From: an uncultured Oscillospiraceae bacterium
Lineage (GTDB): Bacteria; Bacillota; Clostridia; Oscillospirales; Acutalibacteraceae
Direction of reading: 5' to 3'
DNA length: 5,368 bases
Assembly: GCA_900550095.1 (NCBI GenBank)
Contig: URRG01000185.1
Location: 1 to 5,368 of the forward strand
The notes below the pieces were generated by a model. The model was not told the DNA's origin and searched no databases. It saw only the letters and a program-made list of their open reading frames with translations. Made by a program: the position numbers and the translations under genes. Positions 1 to 5,368 of this stretch are shown in pieces; the stretch's first letter is position 1, and every line of letters starts with the position of its first letter.

Positions 1-855
1 GATTGAAAGCGGCAAGGTAGGAACAGTTATCGTCAAAGATATGTCCCGGCTTGGCAGGAACTATTTGCAGGTCGGGATGTACACCGATATTGTATTCCCC
101 GAAAATGATGTGCGGTTTATCGCTGTCAACGACAATGTAGATTCCGCCGTACAAACGGAATTTGATATGACGCCGATCCGCAACTTCTGCAATGAACTCT
201 ATGCCAGAGATACCGCCAAGAAAATCAAGTCCACTTTCCGAATGAAAGGCGAAAGCGGAAAACACCTGACGACCAATCCGCCATTTGGATTTATCAAAGA
301 CACCGAAGATAGGGACAAATGGCTGATTGACGAAGAAGCGGCGCAAACCGTGCGGTATATCTTCAAGCTGTGCTATGACGGGCTTGGGCCTACGCAGATC
401 GCTAAGAAGCTGAAAGCGGAAAAAGTGCTTACTCCAACGGCATACAAGGCGCAAAAGGATGGAACACTGCTTCCTGCCGAACCGTACAAATGGGCGCAGA
501 AAACCGTTGCGGGGATTTTAGAGAAGTTGGAATATATCGGGCATACCGAAAACTTCAAGACAACCTCTAAGAATTACCGCAGCAAAAAGCGTGTGTGGAA
601 CAGGAACAGCACGACCTTCAGCAGTTCCTGAAGAATGTTCGCAAGTACACTGATCCCCAAGAACTCACGGCGGAAATCCTGAATGATCTGGTTGACAAAA
701 TCGTGGTACACGCTCCGGACAAGAACAGCGGCCACAGAAAGCAGAAGATTGAGATTTACTACAAGGCTGCGGGTATTATCAATAGTGCCGATGAGGACTG
801 CGTTGCCCTCGACGGCAGGCTCGGTATGCAAAACCGAAAGAAGAAAACAGCCTGA
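1..855 (+). pseudogene. Large serine recombinase (resolvase / recombinase / DUF4368 family), 5'-truncated by the window and internally deleted with a frameshift
   Basis: This is the remnant of a site-specific large serine recombinase that would have moved an integrative element. The frame is open from base 2, upstream of the first ATG at 41, so the catalytic serine region lies outside the window. Visible in order are the end of the resolvase domain with the DMSRLGRNYLQVG motif (about 40-80), its connecting helix (about 170-245), and the recombinase domain with NPPFGFIKD (from about 274), the GPTQIAKKL helix and a YIGHTENFKT segment near 530-560. The frame then stops at 629-631, just after KKRVWN. 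The family's C-terminal end resumes in another frame from about 595 (KYTDPQELTAEIL, DKIVVHAPDKNSGH, QKIEIYY) and stops at 853-855. The zinc ribbon and most of the coiled-coil region, normally between these parts, are absent. I infer an internal deletion that inactivated the gene. Family assignment is confident; the exact transposon type is not determinable. Confidence 0.88.
595..855 (+). other. Out-of-frame C-terminal fragment of the serine recombinase (DUF4368-type tail)
   Basis: This 86-residue open stretch carries the tail of the same recombinase in a frame different from the part before it. It opens with a GTG that follows no Shine-Dalgarno sequence, so it is probably not translated on its own. 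The first residues (EQEQHDLQQFLKNVRKYTD) look like the end of the coiled coil, followed by the conserved DKIVVHAPDKNSGH and KIEIYYKAAGII strand segments. It marks the right-hand side of the deletion junction, which falls between about 593 and 601. Confidence 0.75.
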
Positions 856-866
856 CAACGCAAAGC

Positions 867-894
867 GGCGGCACAGCCCTCCGGCTGCACCGCC
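867..894. repeat. Imperfect GC-rich hairpin just after the recombinase remnant
   Basis: GGCGGCACAGCC (867-878) pairs with GGCTGCACCGCC (883-894): 10 of 12 positions pair around two central mismatches, with a four-base loop. It starts 12 bases after the recombinase stop and lies 56 bases past the stop of the convergent M23 gene. Neither strand shows a good run of T after the stem, so it is at best a weak bidirectional terminator. It could equally be a structure near the end of the mobile element. No other terminator is visible for the M23 gene. Confidence 0.45.
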
Positions 895-950
895 ACCTTA
901 CATATTTCCTTCGTTATCGCACCTCGGCTAATCCGCATTTCCTTTTTTCT

Positions 951-2660
951 TTATGGGCTCACATAATTCAGGGGGTTTTGTTTTGCTCCATTCAGAATCA
1001 CCTCGAAATGCAGATGCGGACCGGTAGAATTGCCGGTGCTTCCCACACGGGCGATCAGCTGCCCTTTGCTCACCTTGGTTCCCGTAGACACCAGAAGCTC
1101 ACTGCAATGGGCATAGAGAGTTCTGTAACCGTTCCCGTGGTCGATGATGATCCGGTTGCCGTAACCGTTCCCCCAGCCGGAAGCCACGACCGTTCCTCCG
1201 TCTGCCGCTACGATGGATTTTCCGTAAGCGCTGTAGCCGGAAATATCCAAAGCAGGGTGAAAGCTGCCCCATCTGTATTCAAAATTAGTGGTGATAATCT
1301 TCAGGGAAGGCGCCGGCCACTGGAATTTTCCGCTGCTCTCGCCGGGGCCCGTATACAAGGGGCGCTTTTTCGTGCCTGTGACAATAATCTTATCCGTAGG
1401 TTCTTCCAGAACAGTGGAAGAAACATTCTCCCGCTTCGTCTCGGCGCCGTTCACATACGTGACCTTGTCCACCTTTTTTTGCAGACCATTCTCGCCTTGC
1501 TGTGTCACCTTGGAATAATCGGTATACTGCGTATCATCTTTTTTTGTAATCGTCTCAAAGGGAATAGCCGTCTCATATGTTTCGGTCTTTGTGATCTGTA
1601 CGCTCAGCCTAGGCACTTCCCTCTGCAGGGTAAGCTCGGTGCCCGCGAACATGAGCTTTTCCACATTGCCTCCGTTGAGCTCATTGAGCTCGTCCAGCGT
1701 AAGGCCGTGCTCGTGGGCAATCGTAATCGGAGTGTCTCCGTCCTTTACTGTGTAGGAAACCTCTTCCGTTTCATTTGCGGTAAGGAATCGCTTCATCTCA
1801 TCCGCCGAAATAACTGCGGAAGTCGGGAAAAGCCCCGTCACCATTTCCACATCCTGCAGGAAAGAGGCCTCGCACTCTGTATCGCCGCCCACAGCTTCTT
1901 CCAATATGCCGGAAAGCATGTGGTTCAGATCCGCACTGCTGCGGACTGCACCGATCAGTTCCCCATCCATATAAAGGCCTGTGGCCTCCTCAATGATCCC
2001 GTTGCTCTGCCGGATCAAAAGGTCGCATACGTCGGCAGCCTCCGTATAGCCGGAAGAATTCATCACCTTCAGGGAGAAAACAGGCGTCAAGGAAACAGAT
2101 TCGCCATTTTCCGGGGCAGTGTCGTGTACCATACGTTCCGAAACCATTTCGATCGCCTGATCGAACACCTGCTCGTCGCGGATGGTCGCTATCGTCTCAT
2201 CTCCATACCTCAAAGAGAGCCCAAATTCCAAGCTGTTCCAGTATTGGACGGTATGCACCAGCAGAAACAGAGCGGCTACAGGAGCCGCAATATTGAAGAG
2301 CAGCCCCACGATATTTCTGTGCCGAACCAGCCCTCTGCCCGTCACTAGAAACGACTCGCCCGCTGCCCGCAGGGCCCCTTTCGAACGGGCTTTTCGAATT
2401 CTCTCCCAGGCAATCGAAAAGCCGTGGCGGAGAGAACGAAGCTCCTTGCGGATTTTTTCCGCCTGCTTCCCCAGAGTCGCTCTATAAAGCCTCTTGAGAA
2501 ACCGAAAAAAGGGCCTCAAAAAGCGCGCGGTCCTTCTGGAAACACGTTTCAGAATCCGGATGGATTGGATCCCCACCACATATACAAATCTGGAAAAGGC
2601 AAGCAGACCGTTCTTAGCCGCCGGAAGAATCCGTAAAGCCGCATTTTTTCTATTCTGCAT
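951..2660 (-). CDS. Membrane-anchored LysM-G5-M23 peptidoglycan endopeptidase
   Basis: This predicted 569-residue zinc metallopeptidase of family M23 (LytM/lysostaphin type) would cleave peptidoglycan peptide cross-links outside the membrane. A very basic cytoplasmic segment (1-115) leads to one transmembrane helix (about 116-140). Next come two similar stretches (about 148-177 and 229-256), a LysM glycan-binding domain (about 302-346, YTVKDGDTPITIAHEHGLT), a G5-type domain (about 348-430) and the M23 domain (about 445-565). The catalytic set is complete: HPALD gives H468 and D472, YAH gives H518 and HLHFE gives H549 and H551. I chose ATG at 2660 because GAGG lies eight bases upstream; an in-frame TTG at 2681 has no ribosome binding site. 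A strong promoter and a WalR-like box precede it. It resembles clostridial cell-wall hydrolases, but the exact bond cut cannot be read from sequence. Confidence 0.93.
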   Translation of the reverse strand: MQNRKNAALRILPAAKNGLLAFSRFVYVVGIQSIRILKRVSRRTARFLRPFFRFLKRLYRATLGKQAEKIRKELRSLRHGFSIAWERIRKARSKGALRAAGESFLVTGRGLVRHRNIVGLLFNIAAPVAALFLLVHTVQYWNSLEFGLSLRYGDETIATIRDEQVFDQAIEMVSERMVHDTAPENGESVSLTPVFSLKVMNSSGYTEAADVCDLLIRQSNGIIEEATGLYMDGELIGAVRSSADLNHMLSGILEEAVGGDTECEASFLQDVEMVTGLFPTSAVISADEMKRFLTANETEEVSYTVKDGDTPITIAHEHGLTLDELNELNGGNVEKLMFAGTELTLQREVPRLSVQITKTETYETAIPFETITKKDDTQYTDYSKVTQQGENGLQKKVDKVTYVNGAETKRENVSSTVLEEPTDKIIVTGTKKRPLYTGPGESSGKFQWPAPSLKIITTNFEYRWGSFHPALDISGYSAYGKSIVAADGGTVVASGWGNGYGNRIIIDHGNGYRTLYAHCSELLVSTGTKVSKGQLIARVGSTGNSTGPHLHFEVILNGAKQNPLNYVSP

Positions 2661-2778
2661 TGTCTGAACCTCGCTTCTCAAAAGTTACAAAGTTGTAACA
2701 GTTTGTTTTATTATACAATACCTTTCCGGCATTTGCAAGAGGTATAACCCGGATGGCTGAAAAAACCAGGCTATCCAT
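2650..2778 (-). CDS. Possible 42-residue upstream ORF overlapping the M23 start (unrecognised)
   Basis: An ATG at 2778, with a second ATG three bases earlier, follows a very good GGAGGG Shine-Dalgarno (2790-2785) at ideal spacing. The frame stays open for 42 codons and ends at a TAG (2652-2650) that overlaps the first codons of the M23 gene, an arrangement typical of translational coupling. I do not recognise the peptide, which starts MDSLVFSAIR. Against it, the strong M23 promoter lies inside this ORF, so it would be translated only from a longer transcript, and I see no convincing promoter upstream. It may be chance or a decayed gene end. Confidence 0.22.
   Translation of the reverse strand: MDSLVFSAIRVIPLANAGKVLYNKTNCYNFVTFEKRGSDNAE
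2684..2700 (-). promoter_or_regulatory. WalR/YycF-like box, also a palindromic operator candidate, at the M23 promoter
   Basis: Read on the minus strand the site is TGTTAC, five bases, TGTAAC. This fits the published WalR direct-repeat pattern TGTWAH-N5-TGTWAH at every defined position. The same bases include GTTACAA-AG-TTGTAAC, a perfect 7-base inverted repeat, so a dimeric repressor is an alternative reader. It begins roughly four bases after the expected transcription start, a position that usually means repression. Seen: the motif and its position. Inferred: the regulator. Confidence 0.5.
2710..2738 (-). promoter_or_regulatory. Sigma-A-type promoter of the M23 peptidase gene
   Basis: On the minus strand the -35 is TTGCAA (2738-2733), the spacer is exactly 17 bases and the -10 is a perfect TATAAT (2715-2710). 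Transcription should start near 2703, giving a leader of about 43 bases before the ATG at 2660. The leader contains the WalR-like box and the GAGG ribosome binding site. Confidence 0.8.
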
Positions 2779-2997
2779 CATTTTCCCTCCGCAATATATG
2801 GCAAATCACTGACAGCAGAAACGCTTTTCAAAAGCAGCGAAACAGCGCAGCTATGCCCTCGGAGCGGATGCAGAACGCTGAAACGCGACTCTGCATAACC
2901 GGCTCCATGAGGTATAATGATTCGCCATGACCGGAGAATACGTCGAGGGCCAAACGTTCTGCGCCGCACAATACGATATTGTATGAAAATATTTCGG

Positions 2998-3047
2998 AAA
3001 AATAAAAGCCCGCTATCGTCTTTCATTCCTGAAAGCGCCATAGCGGG
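2998..3047 (-). terminator. Rho-independent terminator downstream of the antiporter gene
   Basis: On the minus strand an 8-base perfect stem (CCCGCTAT at 3047-3040 with ATAGCGGG at 3016-3009) encloses a second 5-base stem (CTTTC with GAAAG) and a six-base loop. The stem is followed directly by CTTTTATTTTT. The T-rich tail fixes the orientation as minus. It lies about 175 bases after the antiporter stop, which leaves an unusually long 3' untranslated stretch. Confidence 0.8.
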
Positions 3048-3083
3048 TCTTCCATATATGATCTCTTCTTATACTTCGGCGTA

Positions 3084-3191
3084 TCAGTATGGCTTCACTA
3101 TAAAAACTCCCAGCCAGTCCCTTTGTGTTTCCTTATGCAGATACGGCACTGTAAATCGTTCCTGTTCAGCTTTCCACTGCCGAAACAGCAT
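3084..3191 (-). CDS. Possible 35-residue ORF between the antiporter stop and its terminator (unrecognised)
   Basis: ATG at 3191 opens 35 codons that end at TGA (3086-3084), before the terminator. The peptide begins MLFRQWKAEQERF and ends in FIVKPY; I do not recognise it. It is in the same frame as the antiporter, and the frame is open from immediately after the antiporter TAA, so it could also be read as a 46-codon readthrough tail. The nearest Shine-Dalgarno (GAGAGG) is 13 bases from this ATG. That ribosome site suits instead an ATG at 3198, which gives only ten residues in another frame. Chance is quite possible. Confidence 0.2.
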   Translation of the reverse strand: MLFRQWKAEQERFTVPYLHKETQRDWLGVFIVKPY

Positions 3192-3221
3192 ACTGCATTT
3201 CGAACCTCTCTTCTCTGCTTC

Positions 3222-4556
3222 TTACTGTTCAGATTCCTTTGCCGCCGTCTTTTTTCTGCGGAAGATGCCCTCAAAGAGGATAAAGAGGACCGTACTGATC
3301 CCCATCAAAATCGGATAAAACAAATACGGGAGCAGATCCACCGGCGTCAGAGCCAAAGCTGCCGCACCGCTGCATGCATAGAGCAGCTGCGCTCCATAGG
3401 GAATCAGACCCTGCCAGACAGACGTGAAAATATCCAGAAGCGCCGCCGTCCTGCGGGGTGGAATAGCAAACTCTTCGGAAATGTCCTTGGCGATAGGGCC
3501 AGCCATCACAATAGCTACGGTATTATTGGCAGTGGAAATATCCACGAGAGAACTCAGCGCCGCGATCCCCAGCTGCGCGCCCTTCTTTGTATGCACATGG
3601 CGCCGGATACTGCTGAGAATGAAGTCGATCCCGCCGTTAGCCTTCACCAAACCGATGATTCCGGCCACTACAATGGAAATCACGGTAATGTCATACATGC
3701 TCTGAATGCCGCCCTCGCCATCCGGTCCCTGAAACATAACGGTGAAAATGTCTTTCCACAAAATGTTTCCCGTAGAAACGCCCACTATCAAAGAGAGTAC
3801 AGTACCCATCACCAGGACGGCAAATACATTCATGCCCGCCAAAGCGCCTACCAGAACGACCAAGTAAGGAAGAATCTCAAAGAGGTTATAAGAGAGATCT
3901 TCCGTTACCCGGAAATCGCTTCCGCTTGCCAGAATCAGGAACAGGACCAGCGTAATCACAGCCGCCGGCAGGACGATCTTGATGTTCTCCCGGAATTTAT
4001 CCTTCATACCGCAGCCCTGGGTCCTTGTGGCCGCTATAGTCGTATCCGAAATCATGGAAAGGTTGTCTCCGAACATAGCCCCGGAAACTACCGCTCCTAA
4101 GCATAAAGCCCCCGTGATCCCTGTTTTCTCGCTGATTCCCACAGCTATAGGGGCCAGGGCCGCGATCGTCCCCACGGAAGTGCCCATAGCGGTGGAAATA
4201 AAGCATCCGATCACGAAAAGTCCCGCCACGGCTACCGAAGGAGGCAGGATCGAAAGGCCGAAATTCACAGTACTGTCCACTCCGCCGGCAGCCTGCACGG
4301 AACCGGAAAAGGCTCCCGCCAGGATGAACACCAGACACATGACCATTACGTTCTCATCGCCCATATTCCGGGTTACATCCACCAGCTTCTGAGCAAACGA
4401 ACGCTTCGGATTCTGAAGAAACGCCACCACCAAGGCGATCACAAACCCTACCACTGCGGGCATGGCGTAAAAATCAGCGAATACAATTCCGCTGCCTATA
4501 AACACAAGCAGAAATACCAGAATAGGCAGCAGCGCAAGCGGGCTTCCCTTTTTCAT
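3222..4556 (-). CDS. Na+/H+ antiporter, NhaC family
   Basis: This 444-residue integral membrane transporter is predicted to exchange sodium for protons; some relatives (MleN type) couple this to organic acids, so the substrate is not fixed by sequence. It is hydrophobic almost throughout, with about a dozen membrane segments. Family marks are clear: GAFSGSVQAAGGVDSTVN (81-98), GDNLSMISDTTIAATRTQGC (163-182), SLVDISTANNTVAIVM (336-351) and IPYGAQ (385-390). The C-terminus is short and charged (RRKK, ESEQ). I placed the start at the ATG at 4556 because AGGAGG lies seven bases before it. A longer version from a TTG at 4580 would contain that ribosome site and is unlikely. The gene has its own promoter and terminator and looks monocistronic, apart from a doubtful small ORF after its stop. 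Length is normal for the family. Confidence 0.93.
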   Translation of the reverse strand: MKKGSPLALLPILVFLLVFIGSGIVFADFYAMPAVVGFVIALVVAFLQNPKRSFAQKLVDVTRNMGDENVMVMCLVFILAGAFSGSVQAAGGVDSTVNFGLSILPPSVAVAGLFVIGCFISTAMGTSVGTIAALAPIAVGISEKTGITGALCLGAVVSGAMFGDNLSMISDTTIAATRTQGCGMKDKFRENIKIVLPAAVITLVLFLILASGSDFRVTEDLSYNLFEILPYLVVLVGALAGMNVFAVLVMGTVLSLIVGVSTGNILWKDIFTVMFQGPDGEGGIQSMYDITVISIVVAGIIGLVKANGGIDFILSSIRRHVHTKKGAQLGIAALSSLVDISTANNTVAIVMAGPIAKDISEEFAIPPRRTAALLDIFTSVWQGLIPYGAQLLYACSGAAALALTPVDLLPYLFYPILMGISTVLFILFEGIFRRKKTAAKESEQ

Positions 4557-4593
4557 TCGATCTCCTCCTCTTTTTTGCAATCACCATGATTTC

Positions 4594-4622
4594 AGTATAT
4601 CGAAGTTTGCCAATAATTTCAA
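4594..4622 (-). promoter_or_regulatory. Sigma-A-type promoter of the NhaC-family antiporter gene
   Basis: On the minus strand the -35 is TTGAAA (4622-4617), the spacer is 17 bases and the -10 is TATACT (4599-4594). The predicted start near 4587 leaves about 30 bases before the ATG, too short for a sodium or other metabolite riboswitch. The Shine-Dalgarno AGGAGG fills part of this leader. The promoter lies in an A+T-rich pocket just downstream of the luxS terminator. Confidence 0.72.
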
Positions 4623-4664
4623 TATTCAACAAAAAATTTATAAGCGATCTGGTTCCGCGGCAAA

Positions 4665-4702
4665 TAAAGGCCTCCCGGAAACGACGTCTCGGGAGGCCTT
4701 TA
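4665..4702 (-). terminator. Strong hairpin terminator of the mannosidase-luxS unit
   Basis: TAAAGGCCTCCCG (4665-4677) pairs without mismatch to CGGGAGGCCTTTA (4690-4702), a 13-base stem around a 12-base loop. It begins 36 bases past the luxS stop. On the minus strand the stem runs into TTTATTTG, a modest T tail. On the plus strand the tail is poorer and no gene ends there, so I assign it to luxS. It also insulates the antiporter promoter. Confidence 0.78.
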
Positions 4703-4738
4703 CCACGTTTTATGCGATTGAGAATAAAATCAATCCGA

Positions 4739-5200
4739 TCACGTTGTGTACACTAAATCCGCTTCGCCCCAATCCTCGATCACAGGCAGAAACGACGAAG
4801 CCCATTTTTTCGCTTCAGGAAGATCATGCTCCAGGTAATTTCCGCACTCCTCAGAGCTGGACGCCCCGGGGATTTCCCCTTCATAAGAAGCGATCCAGCG
4901 GAAACAGCTTTGAATAAGGCTGATTGCCTGTTCGTGGGTCATACCCGTCACAAGGAAATAAAACCCCGTCCTGCAGCCCATAGGGCCAAAATAGACTACT
5001 TGCTCCGAATACTCCGAGTTCCGGGCATAAGTCGCAAAGAGATGCTCCAAGGTATGCAGAGCTCCGTTGGGCAGATACGGCGGGCAATTTGGCTTCACCA
5101 TACGGATATCGTAGGTCACGACCTCCCCGTCGATCCGGGAAAGATAAATCCCCGGCGTCAGCAGGTCATGATTCACACAAAAGCTGGCAATTTTTTTCAT
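4739..5200 (-). CDS. luxS: S-ribosylhomocysteine lyase LuxS (AI-2 synthase)
   Basis: This cytoplasmic enzyme of the activated methyl cycle splits S-ribosylhomocysteine into homocysteine and 4,5-dihydroxy-2,3-pentanedione, the precursor of the signal AI-2. The 153-residue length is normal. The metal site is complete: HTLEH gives H49, E52 and H53, and SEECGNYLEHDL supplies the third ligand C119. The catalytic cysteine is C76 in GPMGCRTGFY. The N-terminal SFCVNHDLLTPGIYLSR segment with H11 also matches the family. ATG at 5200 is preceded by AAGGAG at eight bases, overlapping the stop codon of the upstream mannosidase gene, so the two are probably cotranscribed. No pfs, metE/metH or other methyl-cycle gene is in the window. 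AI-2 may be a by-product rather than a signal here; sequence cannot tell. Confidence 0.97.
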   Translation of the reverse strand: MKKIASFCVNHDLLTPGIYLSRIDGEVVTYDIRMVKPNCPPYLPNGALHTLEHLFATYARNSEYSEQVVYFGPMGCRTGFYFLVTGMTHEQAISLIQSCFRWIASYEGEIPGASSSEECGNYLEHDLPEAKKWASSFLPVIEDWGEADLVYTT

Positions 5201-5212
5201 GGGGCACTCTCC

Positions 5213-5368
5213 TTACCGGGGAAAGATCCGAAGAGTGCGCACCTGGAAGGGAGCAAATTCCAGTTCCAGCGCTTTACCGGCTATCTCAAGCGCTTCTGCG
5301 CCCTCTTCAATGAAATTGGTCTCATAAGCGCCGGCGGCGTCGAAGCCCAGATGCAGGGCAGCCCGGCA
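5213..5368 (-). CDS. C-terminal fragment of a probable GH38 alpha-mannosidase
   Basis: Only the last 51 residues are in the window; the gene continues past the right edge. The tail YETNFIEEGAEALEIAG followed by LELEFAPFQVRTLRIFPR matches the usual end of family 38 alpha-mannosidases, where a TNxxEE segment precedes a beta strand and a final PFEIKTLRL-like motif. Such enzymes remove alpha-linked mannose, typically in the cytoplasm for glycan use. The catalytic N-terminal domain cannot be inspected, so activity is inferred from family resemblance of a short piece. The stop TAA (5215-5213) is 12 bases before luxS and forms part of the luxS ribosome site, suggesting one operon. Confidence 0.72.
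   Translation of the reverse strand, partial: CRAALHLGFDAAGAYETNFIEEGAEALEIAGKALELEFAPFQVRTLRIFPR

Larger units (their letters stand above)
2661..3221. other. Intergenic stretch of about 560 bases between the M23 and antiporter genes
   Basis: This stretch holds the M23 promoter and WalR-like box, the antiporter terminator and two weak small-ORF candidates, each listed separately. Between 2791 and 2990 I find no gene on either strand. The longest open frame there (2778-3041, minus) starts inside the terminator hairpin and encodes nothing recognisable. Two short inverted repeats are visible: GCTTTT-C-AAAAGC (2823-2835) and ACAATA-CGA-TATTGT (2968-2982). No tRNA, riboswitch core or insertion sequence could be made out. 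Confidence 0.6.

Noticed and set aside
978..2348. 456-codon open frame on the plus strand, antisense to the M23 gene
   Set aside because: The opposite strand encodes a protein with intact LysM, G5 and M23 motifs. The antisense translation has no recognisable domain and is explained by codon bias of the real gene.
2661..2681. TTG start adding seven residues to the M23 protein
   Set aside because: There is no Shine-Dalgarno before it, and it would put the GAGG ribosome site of the ATG at 2660 inside the coding region.
2913..2918. Plus-strand TATAAT as a promoter -10
   Set aside because: No acceptable -35 lies 16-18 bases upstream, and no plus-strand gene follows.
2778..3041. 87-codon minus-strand ORF in the intergenic region
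   Set aside because: It starts inside the antiporter terminator hairpin, has no good ribosome site, and its Arg-rich translation resembles nothing known.
3123..4100. 325-codon open frame on the plus strand, antisense to the antiporter
   Set aside because: The translation is rich in His, Arg and Gln without any family pattern, while the minus strand carries clear NhaC motifs.
4557..4580. TTG start adding eight residues to the antiporter
   Set aside because: The AGGAGG ribosome site for the ATG at 4556 lies within this extension, so translation from TTG is unlikely.
4557..4593. Sodium or other riboswitch ahead of the NhaC-family gene
   Set aside because: The predicted leader is only about 30 bases and is mostly Shine-Dalgarno, too short for a known riboswitch.
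1..5368. CRISPR array, tRNA or rRNA gene, insertion sequence, defence or toxin-antitoxin system
   Set aside because: I saw no regularly spaced repeats, no cloverleaf or rRNA-like sequence, no transposase other than the recombinase remnant, and no defence-type protein.

Overview
The window reads as chromosome of a Clostridia-type member of the Bacillota, probably an anaerobic gut commensal of the Lachnospiraceae or Oscillospiraceae kind. This is inferred from four things: AGGAGG-type ribosome binding sites, sigma-A-type promoters, a DUF4368-type serine recombinase of clostridial mobile elements, and a LysM/G5/M23 cell-wall hydrolase. Base composition is mixed, near half G+C by eye. No species can be named from the sequence alone.

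Layout. Positions 1-855 (+) carry the end of a large serine recombinase that has lost its middle by an internal, frameshifting deletion; its start lies left of the window. A hairpin at 867-894 and about 55 bases of unassigned sequence separate it from the host-type genes. Everything else is on the minus strand and is transcribed right to left. It comprises the C-terminus of a probable GH38 alpha-mannosidase (5213 to beyond the right edge), luxS (4739-5200), an NhaC-family Na+/H+ antiporter (3222-4556) and a membrane-anchored LysM-G5-M23 peptidoglycan endopeptidase (951-2660).

Transcription units. The mannosidase and luxS are 12 bases apart, and the luxS Shine-Dalgarno overlaps the mannosidase stop, so they look like one operon ending at a strong hairpin (4665-4702). 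The antiporter has its own promoter (4594-4622), a leader of about 30 bases and a terminator (2998-3047) lying about 175 bases past its stop. The M23 gene has a near-consensus promoter (2710-2738). Just downstream of its -10 lies a 17-base element (2684-2700) that fits the WalR/YycF cell-wall regulator box and is also a near-perfect palindrome.

The genes do not form one pathway: LuxS belongs to the activated methyl cycle and AI-2 formation, NhaC to ion homeostasis and M23 to wall remodelling. The points most worth a second look are the recombinase deletion with its microhomology-like junction, the WalR-like box on the hydrolase promoter, the mannosidase-luxS pairing, and two small ORFs in the 560-base intergenic stretch. 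I see no clear evidence of a wholly new system here.
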